64,000 nt of DNA from Diplolepis rosae (GCA_030998225.1 JAPYXD010000677.1:13763501-13827500); one strand, 5' to 3'. Counted from the stretch's first letter, positions 46,802 through 58,652 are shown. Program-made: numbers and translations. Notes: generated from the sequence alone by a model not told the origin.

Positions 46802-46960
46802 GAATGTGGCTTCAACAACATGGTGCTCCGCCACATTTTGCACTCATCCTACGTGAGTTTTTGAACTTCGATTTCAATGAGAGATGGATTGGACGAGGTG
46901 GTCCATTCGAATGGCCCCCCTGCTCACCAGATTTGAAAACGTCTACGTTTGTGTCTTCAA
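46802..46960 (+). pseudogene. Tc1/mariner-superfamily transposase fragment
   Basis: WLQQHGAPPHFALILREFLN then ERWIGRGGPFEWPPCSPDL closely follow the QQDGAPPHFA ... WIGRxGPxxWPxRSPDLT pattern of a group of insect DDE transposases. The catalytic Asp of QQDGAPPH is His here, and the frame stops soon after SPDL. Only this block of the DDE domain remains. Confidence 0.75.
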
Positions 46961-47227
46961 GCCAATGGAGAGCACTTTGAACAGTTACTCAGTGGCTGAT
47001 TGTAAAACTGGTAGCAATGGTGAGAGGCAAGGGGACTCACGTTAATCAACCACCCGAAACGTAAGAGGCAAGAGGAACTCAAGGCAAGAAAGCACCCGAA
47101 AAGAAACAGAACTTAATACGTCCACGCCGTTGTTTCTGGGTAACGCTAACAGTAAAGACATAGTTTCTTTTTTTTTGTAACTATTCACAGAGAAGTGACA
47201 TTGTCAAGATATTCAATTTTGTAACTA

Positions 47228-47463
47228 CAGTAAAACCTCGTTTATCGGGACACTCATTTATCGGGATCTTGCGAACTCATTTATCGGGACATTTTGTTCC
47301 GCCTCCAACCACCACTCCTTGTACATAGTCACATGAAGTGGGGTAACAACAATAGTCATGGCAACCTACCATGAGGCTGTAGGTGGTAGTGGGGGACCCC
47401 TCCAAATCCCGATAAACGAAGTGTTTACATTTCAAGGGCGTCCCGATAAATGAGGTTTTTCTG
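47228..47463. mobile_element. pogo/Tigger-like MITE (236 bp)
   Basis: Ends CAGTAAAACCTCGTTTATCG and, inverted, CAGAAAAACCTCATTTATCG, with TA on both sides (47226-47227, 47464-47465). CAGTnnAACCTCG...TTAT termini are typical of the pogo/Tigger group. The inner sequence repeats the CATTTATCGGGA motif. The minus-strand frame 47474-47277 has no family match. Confidence 0.8.
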
Positions 47464-48052
47464 TACATAGTCACAGTCTTTAAATCTTATCCGAAATGAT
47501 TGTTACTGTCTGGGTGTTTGACTGCTTGGAGGGGTGTTGTAATAACAATCCACAGCCTGAAGTGAACAAAAAAAATTTATCCCGGCACAGAGTTTAATCT
47601 AAGAAAAATCGTCTTGACCTTCAAGGCACCTAGAAAATTGACCTGAAGGTCATGATGATCAAGGTGATGTACACCTTAACATTTCATCGACTTTTGTGAA
47701 GCATCTTGAACGTTTTTTTACCCCGAAAAACCAAGACAATTCAAAAAAAGGGCATCTGGTCGTTTCTCAGACATTTGACCTCAATTTTTTACCTTCCCAA
47801 GGTCACAAAAACCATTTTTCCACAGGTCATTTTTAACGTGAAATTTCCCGCTCTTTTCAAATCTGCAGTCAAAAATAGGTATTTAAGAAAAGGGCATAAC
47901 TCCATTCGACCTTGAAAATTTACCTCAAGGTCAAAATTGATGGTACAGTCAAATGTCCCCCTCGGTCCTGGTCAACCGTAGTTCGAATCATTTTTTCGTA
48001 GATAAAGTATTTTAAAAGGTATTTGGGACTATAGATTAAAATGTGTCACCGC

Positions 48053-48261
48053 GTTTTCAATTAGAGGTCTCATTTAGCCTCATTGCACATAATGATTTTT
48101 TGTAATGAATTTTAACAATTTCAATGCGTTGTTGAAGTGTGTATCGTTTCATTTTTATTAAGGGCATAGTTTTTAGTTGTCATCTGTCAAAAAACGACAT
48201 TTCTTATTATGACAGCTGCCAAAATAGCGGGCTATTCAAAATGAAACCTCTAATTGGAAAA
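48053..48261. mobile_element. MITE with GTTTTCAATTAGAGG ends, cut by the hAT insertion
   Basis: GTTTTCAATTAGAGGTCTCA (48052 on) is mirrored by TGAAACCTCTAATTGGAAAA (48242-48261). The last bases continue after the hAT element as CCC at 57688-57690. The hAT target duplication therefore comes from this MITE's end. Confidence 0.6.
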
Positions 48262-51216
48262 CAGTGTCTCCAGAACGTGGGATTTTTCGGCCCCCACCAC
48301 GTTCCCATCTGGGAGAAACCCATGCAAACGTGGCGTGTCTGTTTGTCGGCTCTGCTACACGCTGCGGTCACCAGCTTCGTGTAAAGCCGAAGGTGCACGA
48401 AGACGGACTTCGTTACATTGCTTGAGTTTTCAAGTTATTTTTAGATTTCACGCTTTCGTTTATCGAGTCGAAATTAAGAATTGTATTTTTCTCGAGTACG
48501 TGCAAAAGAGGCGCGAAGCAGACGACGAATTTGAATTTACGAAGTATATAGTTCAAGAAATAACACTTTTCTTCAATTTCTTGAAGAAAGTCTGCATGAA
48601 ATAAACATCAGTATGATCTTGGAAAATTTCATGAGGATTTCAACACTTCAAAAATAAACTTTCAGTGAAATTTAGTGACAATAAATGTATAAAATTTGAA
48701 TCAATATATAATTTTCCATTCAAATTTATATACTTCTTACTAATTTTGTACATTTAACAATTTTTCAATTACAACAATATTTTCTATCAAGATAAAATGA
48801 ACATAAAATTCAAGTTCATAATTTATATTTTCAGTTATATGTTAGAAATATTTTCATCTCACATTTTTGTAGCCTAAGCACAAACTTTTCATTCCAAAAC
48901 TTAAAATCTCTACGGAAATGGAAAATTGTCTAATAGCAGTAGATAAATTAAAAAGCTAAAATATGTGTTTATTGGTATTTCCATATTAACATATAAATAT
49001 CAATCAACTTTAAATTTTACATAAAAATGTTCGTTCGAAGTGTTCAAATCTTGTTACAATTTGACAAGATTTTATGGAGGAGTGCAATCTTTTGGATGAA
49101 ATATTTTGTAGTTCTTAATTTGTCTGTCCGTCTGAAATCGTAGTAAGATTTGAACAGTAAACAACAAATTTTCCAATAGAATTCAGGATCAATAATAATT
49201 GATTCAGGAAATACTTCAACTCTGTAGAGCATTTTTGTATTTCGAATTCAAAATGTGTGCTTAAGCCACAAAAAAGTAAGCTGAAAATGTAGATATAAAA
49301 CTAATTATGTCATGTTTATGTCTTCTTAATGGAAAATACTTTGCATATAATTCTCTAATTCGATATTTTTTTAATGTATGAACATTCAAGAAATTGATAA
49401 ATATTCCATCTTTTTATAGGAACTAAAAATTTCCGGATAATGCTTTGATTAAGAAAGCTAAAAATTTGTCAAATATTGATATCAATTGCAATTTTACAAT
49501 TGCATTATTTTTCAAATATTTTAGCATCTCTTCAATCTTGATAATTCTTACAGAAGTTTATTTCATGTGAGTGACTTTTTCTTTTTCTAATGAAAGATTT
49601 CGTAATTCTAAATTCGGCCCAATTCGTAACATTGTAAAAAGATTTTAAAACTTCATAAAAATTTTTTTCTGTTTTATTCAAAGTCAATAAATATTCAATG
49701 TTTGGAATCGAAATATTAAGTAAATGATTTTTAATTTCTGGGAATAAACTGCTTTAATAAGACAATCTTTCTTCTTTGTGAGAAATCTCAATTTTAAAAT
49801 TAAAATTCTACGCATAGGATACAAAAACATAATATGAAAATACTTTTATTACAGAATTTTGAAATATACAAGTTGACCAATTTTTAATCGAGTAAATCGG
49901 CTACTTTAAGCAAAAAATTATGTTAAAAATATTTTATCAAAAAAAATAAGACACATTAAATTACGGTTTAAAATCCACATTCATAGATTGATGGTAAAAG
50001 CAGTTTAAAGTTTTTTAATCTTACGTTTTAGTGACGTATGCACAGACTTTTAATCAGATAAATGAAATGCTTTATAGAAAGTCAAAATTTTCTTATTACT
50101 GCACTTAATCAAATTTATAAAGTAAAAATATTTTTTAATTGATGCTTTCACTCAATTCTTTAAACATTCATTAATTGAAAATTGTACTCTAAATTTAATC
50201 TTGCAGCGTTCCAATATTCCCACAATGTTACAAAATCTTATTAATCATTATTTTAGTCGAATTATTTTCAAAATATTTAAAAAATAAATGTAAATATTTT
50301 GATTAAATACTCTGTCAAATTTTGCATTTGACTGATCTTGCAAAATTGTTGAAAGTTTTGAATACCGATAGAAGAAACTTTAAATGAAATGTTATGTCCA
50401 TAAATGCTTAAAGTTCTATATAGAAATATCAACTACACCATTCTCAAATTTTATAAATAAACTACTAAATTCAAAAAGATTCGGATTTTTTTAAAAACTG
50501 TACAAATTTCAAATATGAATCAGTCAAAATCTACTGATTATCAGTGAAATTTGACTGATTTAAATAACTAAAAACAGGTTACTGTGAATCAGTCAAATTT
50601 CACTGATTACTTCAGTGAAAAGTAACTGATTTAACAGTGAAAAATATTGTTTCCACTGATGATTCAGTGAAAAGGCAAATCACTGATTCAATCAGTGAAA
50701 ATTTGACTGATTCAGATTTAGAGTGTATACAAATTTCAAATATAAAGTGTACTCTGTACATTAATCAAACAAATTTAGAAGATGAATATTTTAATAAATA
50801 TTCCTAAATATTATTGGAATATGATACATATCGATTTAGAAAAACTTCTTCAAAGTACTCAGACATTTTTCTTATTTTACGACATTTTTGCACCATGTTT
50901 GACCTTTGGGTAAGATTCAAGAAAACAATTGTAGACATACTTTCATTACTTAGTAAAATACTATGAAGACTTGCTTTTTAAATTAAAGCGAAAACTTTTA
51001 AAACCTTTAACAATCGGTTGCATAGATTCTGCTCTAATCTTGGACGCAATTAGAGAAATAGGTTTTTTTGCTTTTTTTAGATCTAGTTTTTGCCTTAAAC
51101 ATAAAAGAAAGAAAACACATTTGAAATATTAAAATAAAAAATCTGGTTCATTCTTAGAGAATCCCAAATATTCTGAAATAAAACTCCTTTCCACACCACC
51201 ACGGAGGTAGAGTTTA
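48262..51216 (+). repeat. left terminal inverted repeat arm of the hAT element
   Basis: Outer 350 bp are GC-richer and contain a frame ending at 48604 (TKYIVQEITLFFNFLKKVC at its end). The rest is AT-rich. Another 62-codon frame lies on the minus strand at 49232-49044. Inside, TTTTTGTAGCCTAAGCACAA (48867) has an inverted relative, TTTTTGTGGCTTAAGCACAC, near 49275, so the arm has its own internal inverted structure. A CACTGATT-rich insertion occupies about 50505-50730. The arm ends at ACGGAGGTAGAGTTTA. Confidence 0.9.
50505..50730. repeat. CACTGATT-rich insertion in the left hAT arm
   Basis: About ten alternating ATCAGTGAAA and TTTGACTGATT words, direct and inverted. It is bounded by TACAAATTTCAAATAT at both sides (about 50505 and 50730), possibly a target duplication of 15-16 bp. 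The right end (GATTCAGATTTAGAGTGT) recalls the CTCTAAAT-ended MITEs. The same insertion is in the right arm. Confidence 0.6.
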
Positions 51217-51692
51217 AGGCTCGTTTTTTTTACGTGGTATCCTCTGTAGGCCTAGTCCACGTCCTACGAAACGAAAAGGGTTTTTGCTTTCAAGCAAAAA
51301 GAAAAAAGGAAAAAAATGAAGCAAAGTGGTAAAAAACGCTACAAATGTAGCCCGTACTTCAGGCTTGCCTCTATCAAATGCGAGTATATGTCGAACAAAA
51401 ATGTTTTGTTTTAAATCAAATAATGAAGAAGTTTGATTAATTCGGGATGATTTGGGGTGCTTGATTATTGTGAGTCCCCTTGCCTCTCAATTATGCCCAA
51501 AGCGTGATTTTACTCAATTTCAGTATGTTTTCTTACTCACAAAATAATAATTAAGACTAAACAATTTCCATACGCGAGGCACGCGAAGAAAGGAATAAAG
51601 AACGTATCTCTGATATAAGAAATAAAATGTCATTATTTTGTGAGTAAGAAAGGGGTTTGAAATTGATTAACGCCATGCCTTGGCCATTAGAA

Positions 51693-53921
51693 TTAATCCT
51701 CTCCTTCGTGAGCGAAGAGTGACAAACCACTTTCCCTATCACTTTCTGCCATCTCATATAGATTTTCGGTCATTAATTGCAAATGCTTCGAAGTGATGCT
51801 CGTTGTTCTGGCTGTTTCAGCTCTCGCCTTTAGGGCTGATCGAGTAACACAAATTGAGTTGATCGTCCTGTTTCCTAAGCGATTTCTTTTCTGAGTTTTC
51901 GCGTCCGTGAGCATGGAGAAACCTCGCTCCGCCTCAGCATTTGAATGAGGAAGACTCCGAACATGATTCAATACTGAGGTCAAATTTGGAAAAAGTTTTT
52001 CTCCTGTACTCGTCGAAGATACACCGATACTAGACCACATTTCATCAAAAGATAAATTCGACCACTTTTCTTTGAGTTCCTGTCTGATTTTGAGTAAAGA
52101 ATCCCACTCCTTTTGTACACCTATTCTATCAAACGACCCTAAATCTTGACAAACTTTCCAGACCCTAGAAAAAGTTTCGCTTCGATCAGCATAGAAAGCT
52201 ACTTGAGGCCGGAAAACAGCAACGCAAGACAAAAAGATGTCATCAAAAGGAAGTCGATTGCGAATTTCTTCGCTTGCTGTGACATAAAATTTCAAGCAAT
52301 TACGAAGAAATAGATCAACTTCTACTATTTGCAATTTCTTGTTTGTAAGTTGCTGCTGGAAATATTCTCGCGTTTCCTTACCAACGTCAATGTCTTGAAG
52401 CGGCTTTTGATTACTAGGATCTGCAAAGTTAACATTTCTAATGATTTGAAAGAATAAATTCGGTTGAAGAAGACCCTCTTTCAAATAACTGCTAAGAATC
52501 CATACGAAGAATTTAGCCGAGTTTGGCTGCAGTTTCTGAACCATTGTTTCGCGACTTTGAAATTTCGCATTGTATACGTTGAACCTATTCAAAGTAAATT
52601 TCAAGAATAGGAAATATGCGAGTGTCAAAGGATTCTGCATTTTTCCTAACAAGTCTTTGGCCTTCTCTACCTTCTCAGATACGAGGACCATAAGATACTG
52701 AAGAATAACTTCCCAATTCTTTATTATAATATCTATGCATCGATAGCGGACAAGCCAGCAAGTTTCAGAATGACTAGGAATTTTTTGATAGTCATTTCCT
52801 AATTCCAAAACAATCGATCGAAAAATAGCCGTTCGCTTGGAGCCAGCATTAAGAAAAGCTGGCAAATCTTTGATTAAATCCTCTACATCTGGGATTGTGG
52901 CAGAAGCATATTTTGCTACAATTGCTGACGAATGCGAGACACACGGGAAAACAATTAAACGGGGACTTTTTTCCTTTAATTTTGTTTTAAATGAGGACCT
53001 ATTGCCGACCATCACCTGTGCATTATCACAAGCTAAAGCACAGATATTAGATAAAGGGATTTTCTGCCCGGACAATGCTTTTTCGAACGCATCAAAAATT
53101 TTAGAGGCAGAACAATCCGAAGCATTTACATTAATAAGCTGGAGCAATTCCACCCTGACAGAAAATGTCGTTGGCTCCACATATCGAACCATTAATGACA
53201 GCCACTTTTCTAGAGTCCTGTCGGTCGTTTCGTCTTCGTACACTGAAAATGATTGCTTACGCAAAATATTTGCCATGCGATCAGTTTCAGCAGCACATAC
53301 GACGTTATTTACAACTAGGACCATTTTAGTGTGGCTCAATCTAACGTCTTTTAAAACCGAAGGTTCCATATCTTGGAAAAGTCCTATCAATTCTGATGAA
53401 ATCGCGAATGGTAAATTATGCTCTACGAAAAATGTACTAATCCTAATCTCTGCTTCTTGTACTTTCTGTTTGAAAGTAACACTTTCCGGAATCGTGGAAT
53501 TTGTGAATTCTGAAGCAGAAGAACTTGCTACACAAGGTTCAACACTGTAAGAATTGGCAGTTACATTAGAAGAATTTTCACTTACTACTCCATAACATTC
53601 TAATTTATTTGAAAACTCTTGCTTCTTTCTGTGTGATAAAGATGCTTCATGCTTTTTAATTTCCGATTTGCCACATAGCAACGTTTTATTGCAAATTTTG
53701 CAATGAAATCTTGTTTCATCTGCTAATGTAACCACCCACTCTCTCCACGACGGAAATTCCTCAAACCATCCCAACTGAAAGTTTTTTGCATTTTTCATGA
53801 CTTTTCTAGCGGGTTGACATTCGTTTGAACCAGAGTTCAAACGGTGGTCAACCTTCGTTTGAACCTGGCTGTCCTTCAAAACACTCGAATTTGGGTCAAC
53901 CGGATTACTCATTGTGAACAA
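51693..53921 (-). CDS. hAT transposase, 742 aa, uninterrupted
   Basis: Acts in the nucleus to cut and paste the element by binding its ends. N-terminus: BED-type zinc finger with C74, C77, H91, H97 (FHCKICNKTLLCGKSEIKKH). RNase-H-like core: candidate first Asp in YEDETTDRT (D230 or D234), second Asp in CALACDNAQVMVG (D299), the hAT CxxH signature in PCVSHS (327-330), and the final Glu in the C-terminal block LPHSNAEAERGFSML (E663/E665). 742 residues is a usual hAT length. Met1 at 53921 was taken as the start; Met4 is an alternative. The antisense frame at 52837-53550 is a shadow. An intact frame between near-identical arms suggests recent activity; a domesticated role is less likely since the TIRs are present. 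Confidence 0.93.
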   Translation of the reverse strand: MFTMSNPVDPNSSVLKDSQVQTKVDHRLNSGSNECQPARKVMKNAKNFQLGWFEEFPSWREWVVTLADETRFHCKICNKTLLCGKSEIKKHEASLSHRKKQEFSNKLECYGVVSENSSNVTANSYSVEPCVASSSASEFTNSTIPESVTFKQKVQEAEIRISTFFVEHNLPFAISSELIGLFQDMEPSVLKDVRLSHTKMVLVVNNVVCAAETDRMANILRKQSFSVYEDETTDRTLEKWLSLMVRYVEPTTFSVRVELLQLINVNASDCSASKIFDAFEKALSGQKIPLSNICALACDNAQVMVGNRSSFKTKLKEKSPRLIVFPCVSHSSAIVAKYASATIPDVEDLIKDLPAFLNAGSKRTAIFRSIVLELGNDYQKIPSHSETCWLVRYRCIDIIIKNWEVILQYLMVLVSEKVEKAKDLLGKMQNPLTLAYFLFLKFTLNRFNVYNAKFQSRETMVQKLQPNSAKFFVWILSSYLKEGLLQPNLFFQIIRNVNFADPSNQKPLQDIDVGKETREYFQQQLTNKKLQIVEVDLFLRNCLKFYVTASEEIRNRLPFDDIFLSCVAVFRPQVAFYADRSETFSRVWKVCQDLGSFDRIGVQKEWDSLLKIRQELKEKWSNLSFDEMWSSIGVSSTSTGEKLFPNLTSVLNHVRSLPHSNAEAERGFSMLTDAKTQKRNRLGNRTINSICVTRSALKARAETARTTSITSKHLQLMTENLYEMAESDRESGLSLFAHEGED

Positions 53922-54722
53922 TAAATTATACGATGAAGGAAAACAGAATTATTTGAAAAGAATTAATAAGATGAAAAGTCGATAAAATTGAGCGAATGTG
54001 AATAATTTGTAATCTGCACACAAATTAAGTTTCACAAAATAAACTTACCCACAAGCATCAAACAATAACGTACGTAAGAGCACTCACGCATCACCAAATA
54101 ATAATATAATATTCTTACTTTTGCCGTTTTCAATAAGGAATTACGATAAAAATATGAAGAATCCACACTCTTGCCTTCTCAAATAACGCATAAAGCGAGA
54201 ATCAAGTATATCTTAGAAGAAAACAAAAGAAGGTTGCTATTATTATTTGTTTTCGTCTCCAATTTGACCTCTATACCGTTCGTTTGCGATTTAAAACATT
54301 GGTAACTTTTTGGCTATTAATCTGATTGAGCTACAACTTTTCAGAAAACTTTCTTTACTAAAGTATTAAAATTTTTCTCCTGTAGATAGTTTCAGAAAAT
54401 GTAGACACTTAATACAATATTAATAAAATCGTAAAATTCTGAAAATTTGTTAAGCTAGCGCGAGTGGAAGTAGAGAAAACAATTTTTTTTTAAAATGTAC
54501 TTCTCCCAATTACTTGACAAATTAGAAGTTTTAAAAATTTTTGCAAAAGGAAAAACGATGTGCCTTGAAAGTGTGTACAAGTCCTTGAAATTCAAATTCG
54601 AACGATTTTTATAATTAATTATCCTGTACATTTAAAGATACAATTTTTGTATTTGGAATAAGTTTTCTGCAATTACGAAAAAATTTATTTAGAGTACATA
54701 AAATTTATTGAACTATTACTAG

Positions 54723-57679
54723 TAAACTCTACCTCCGTGGTGGTGTGGAAAGGAGTTTTATTTCAGAATATTTGGAATTCTCTAAGAATGAACCAGCTTT
54801 TTTATTTTAATATTTCAAATGTGTTTTCTTTCTTTTATGTTTAAGGCAAAAACTAGATCTAAAAAAAGCAAAAAAACCTATTTCTCTAATTGCGTCCAAG
54901 ATTAGAGCAGAATCTATGCAACCGATTGTTAAAGGTTTTAAAAGTTTTCGCTTTAATTTAAAAAGCAAGTCTTCATAGTATTTTACTAAGTAATGAAAGT
55001 ATGTCTACAATTGTTTTCTTGAATCTTACCCAAAGGTCAAACATGGTGCAAAAATGTCGTAAAATAAGAAAAATGTCTGAGTACTTTGAAGAAGTTTTTC
55101 TAAATCGATATGTATCATATTCCAATAATATTTAGGAATATTTATTAAAATATTCATCTTTTAAATTTGTTTGATTAATGTACAGAGTACACTTTATATT
55201 TGAAATTTGTATACACTCTAAATCTGAATCAGTCAAATTTTCACTGATTGAATCAGTGATTTGCCTTTTCACTGAATCATCAGTGGAAACAATATTTTTC
55301 ACTGTTAAATCAGTTACTTTTCACTGAAGTAATCAGTGAAATTTGACTGATTCACAGTAACCTGTTTTTTAGTTATTTAAATCAGTCAAATTTCACTGAT
55401 AATCAGTAGATATTGACTGTTTCATATTTGAAATTTGGACAGTTTTTAAAAAAACCGAATCTTTTTGAATTTAGTAGTTTATTTATAAAATTTGAGAATG
55501 TTGTAGTTGATATTTCTATATAGAACTTTAAGCATTTATGGACATAAAATTTCATTTAAAGTTTCTTCTATCGGTATTCAAAACTTTCAACAATTTTGTA
55601 AGATCAGTCAAATGCAAAATTTGACAGAGTATTTAATCAAAATATTTACATTTATTTTTTAAATATTTTGAAAATAATTCGACTAAAATAATGATTAATA
55701 AGATTTTGTAACATTGTGGGAATATTGGAACGCTGCAAGATTAAATTTAGAGTACAATTTTCAATTAATGAATGTTTAAAGAATTGAGTGAAAGCATCAA
55801 TTAAAAAATATTTTTACTTTATAAATTTGATTAAGTGCAGTAATAAGAAAATTTTGACTTTCTATAAAGCATTTCATTTATCTGATTAAAAGTCTGTGCA
55901 TACGTCACTAAAACGTAAGATTAAAAAACTTTAAACTGCTTTTATCATCAATCTATGAATGTGGATTTTAAACCGTAATTTAATGTGTCTTATTTTTTTT
56001 TGATAAAATATTTTTAACATAATTTTTTGCTTAAAGTAGCCGATTTACTCGATTAAAAATTGGTCAACTTGTATATTTCAAAATTCTGTAATAAAAGTAT
56101 TTTCATATTATGTTTTTGTATCCTATGCGTAGAATTTTAATTTTAAAATTGAGATTTCTCACAAAGAAGAAAGATTGTCTTATTAAAGCAGTTTATTCCC
56201 AGAAATTAAAAATCATTTACTTAATATTTCGATTCCAAACATTGAATATTTATTGACTTTGAATAAAACAGAAAAAAAATTTTTATGAAGTTTTAAAATC
56301 TTTTTACAATGTTACGAATTGGGCCGAATTTAGAATTACGAAATCTTTCATTAGAAAAAGAAAAAGTCACTCACATGAAATAAACTTCTGTAAGAATTAT
56401 CAAGATTGAAGAGATGTTAAAATATTTGAAAAATAATGCAATTGTAAAATTGCAATTTATATCAATATTTGACAAATTTTTAGCTTTCTCAATCAAAGCA
56501 TTATCCGGAAATTTTTAGTTCCTATAAAAAGATGGAATATTTATCAATTTCTTGAATGTTCATACATTAAAAAAATATCGAATTAGAGAATTATATGCAA
56601 AGTATTTTCCATTAAGAAGACATAAACATGACATAATTAGTTTTATATCTACATTTTCAGCTTACTTTTTTGTGGCTTAAGCACACAGTTTGAATTCGAA
56701 ATACAAAAATGCTCTACAGAGTTGAAGTATTTCCTGGATCAATTATTATTGATCCTGAATTCTATTGGAAAATTTGTTGTTTACTGTTCAAATCTTACTA
56801 CGATTTCAGACGGACAGACAAATTAAGAACTACAAAATATTTCATCCAAAAGATTGCACTCCTCCATAAAATCTTGTCAAATTGTAACAAGATTTGAACA
56901 CTTTGAACGAACATTTTTATGTAAAATTTAAAGATGATTGATATTTATATGTTAATATGGAAATACCAATAAACACATATTTTAGCTTTTTAATTTATCT
57001 ACTGCTATTAGACAATTTTCCATTTCCGTAGAGATTTTAAGTTTTGGAATGAAAAGTTTGTGCTTAGGCTACAAAAATGTGAGATGAAAATATTTCTAAC
57101 ATATAACTGAAAATATAAATTATGAACTTGAATTTTATGTTCATTTTATCTTGATAGAAAATATTGTTGTAATTGAAAAATTGTTAAATGTACAAAATTA
57201 GTAAGAAGTATATAAATTTGAATGGAAAATTATATATTGATTCAAATTTTATACATTTATTGTCACTAAATTTCACTGAAAGTTTATTTTTGAAGTGTTG
57301 AAATCCTCATGAAATTTTCCAAGATCATACTGATGTTTATTTCATGCAGACTTTCTTCAAGAAATTGAAGAAAAGTGTTATTTCTTGAACTATATACTTC
57401 GTAAATTCAAATTCGTCGTCTGCTTCGCGCCTCTTTTGCACGTACTCGAGAAAAATACAATTCTTAATTTCGACTCGATAAACGAAAGCGTGAAATCTAA
57501 AAATAACTTGAAAGCTCAAGCAATGTAACGAAGTCCGTCTTCGTGCACCTTCGGCTTTACACGAAGCTGGTGACCACAGCGTATAGCAGAGCCGACACAC
57601 TGACACGCCACGTTTGCATGTGTTTCTCCCAGATGGGAACGTGGTGGGGGCCGAAAAATCCCACGTTCTGGAGACACTG
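54723..57679 (-). repeat. right terminal inverted repeat arm of the hAT element
   Basis: Inverse of 48262-51216, with the same frames (57606-57337 minus and 56709-56897 plus). One substitution turns Glu to Gly in the latter. It carries the same CACTGATT-rich insertion at about 55205-55430. Confidence 0.9.
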
Positions 57680-57694
57680 TTGGAAAACCCTATA

Positions 57695-58650
57695 TACGAG
57701 GTCGGTCCGGAAAGTATCGGGCCTACCTTTATATCTCCGCGCCATAGTGTTCGAGCGACCTCTGGGGGGTATGAGCGTCAACAGTAAAGCCTCACGAACC
57801 TATCGGTTGCTTGCTGACATCTACCGGACGTATAGTTCATGCGCAGCGTGTCTTTGTTTACAAAGTTATTTTTGAGTTCGGCGGATTTTGTGATTGTTGA
57901 AAATGACTAAAAAACAAGATCAACGAATTTGCATCAAATTTTGTTTTCTACTGGGTAAAACGAGTTCGGAAACTATTCAGATGATTCAGAAGGCCTTTGG
58001 GAATAAGTGTATGAGCAAAACATAAATAAAAGAGTGGTATAATCGTTTCAAAGGAGGCCGCACTTCTGTTGATAGTGATTCTCGTTCTGGCCGACCTTCG
58101 ACGACAAAAACATTGGATAATATTTAGCGGGTGCGACTTGCGAATGAAGGTGATCGTCGATTAACTGTTCGTGAAGTAGAAAATGATCTCGGAATACCGA
58201 AGACTACTGTTTGGGAAATTTTGAACAAGATTTTAGGAATGACTCGCGTGTGTGCGGTGATTGGCTTCTTGAGCACGATAACGCGCCAGCGCATTAATTG
58301 AATCTTTTGCAGCAGTTTCTGAGTAAACACAGTATCGCATTGCTTCGACAACTTCCGTACAGCCCCGGCATAGCCCCCTGTGACTTTTGGCTGTTTCCAA
58401 AACTCAAAAAACCACTCAAAGGACAGCGATTCGATGACAAAACGACGGTTGAAAATAATGCGACGTGCGTACTCAAGGCCATCCCTAAAAGTGAGTTCCA
58501 GGACTGTTTCTAGAAGTGAAAACATCGCTGGAACCGTGTTATTCAGTCAAGTGGGGATTAGTTTGAAGGATGCCACCCGCCCGATGATGAAGAATAACGC
58601 CAGCGCGGAAATATAAAGGTAGGCCCGATACTTTCCGGACAGACCTCGTA
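57695..58650 (+). mobile_element. internally deleted mariner (956 bp)
   Basis: Terminal repeats TACGAGGTCGGTCCGGAAAG and, inverted, TACGAGGTCTGTCCGGAAAG, both continuing ATCGGGCCTACCTTTAT, with TA on each side. Full-length relatives are about 1.3 kb. The element lies only 7 bp from the hAT target duplication. Confidence 0.92.
57903..58513 (+). pseudogene. mariner transposase remnant with central deletion
   Basis: The N-terminal part starts at ATG 57903 (FLLGKTSSETIQMIQKAFG), with in-frame stops after MSKT and after TLDNI. It continues through LTVREVENDLGIPKTTVWEI and GMTRVC (about residue 115). A deletion then removes the middle, including the first catalytic Asp. The frame resumes at LLEHDNAPAH (second Asp), has a stop, then YSPGIAPCDFWLFPKLKKPL (third Asp) and ends at IPKSEFQDCF. 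Clearly inactive. Confidence 0.9.
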
Positions 58651-58652
58651 TA

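Larger units (their letters stand above)
46229..48052. mobile_element. 1.8-kb element with about 575-bp inverted arms
   Basis: The left arm 46229-46801 and right arm 47476-48052 are inverted copies (CGGTGATCCATTTTAATCTA and CGGTGACACATTTTAATCTA at the outer ends). Matching 69-codon frames in the arms (46576-46367 minus, 47706-47915 plus) are a consequence of this duplication. The centre holds a Tc1/mariner-type transposase scrap and a nested pogo-like MITE. Confidence 0.8.
48262..57679 (-). mobile_element. complete hAT transposon, 9,418 bp, with about 2.96-kb inverted ends
   Basis: Ends CAGTGTCTCCAGAACGTGGG on both sides, flanked by an exact 8-bp duplication TTGGAAAA (48254-48261 and 57680-57687). 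Arms: 48262-51216 and 54723-57679, nearly identical in inverted orientation with only scattered substitutions. The unique core (51217-54722) holds one transposase gene on the minus strand. hAT ends are usually tens of bases, so arms of almost 3 kb are exceptional. Few arm differences, a perfect TSD and an open transposase suggest recent mobility. Confidence 0.95.

Noticed and set aside
50505..50730. CRISPR-like array
   Set aside because: The repeats are short, irregular, in both orientations and without unique spacers.
52837..53550. 237-codon plus-strand frame
   Set aside because: Lies wholly antisense to the hAT transposase, which has clear BED and hAT motifs; a shadow frame.
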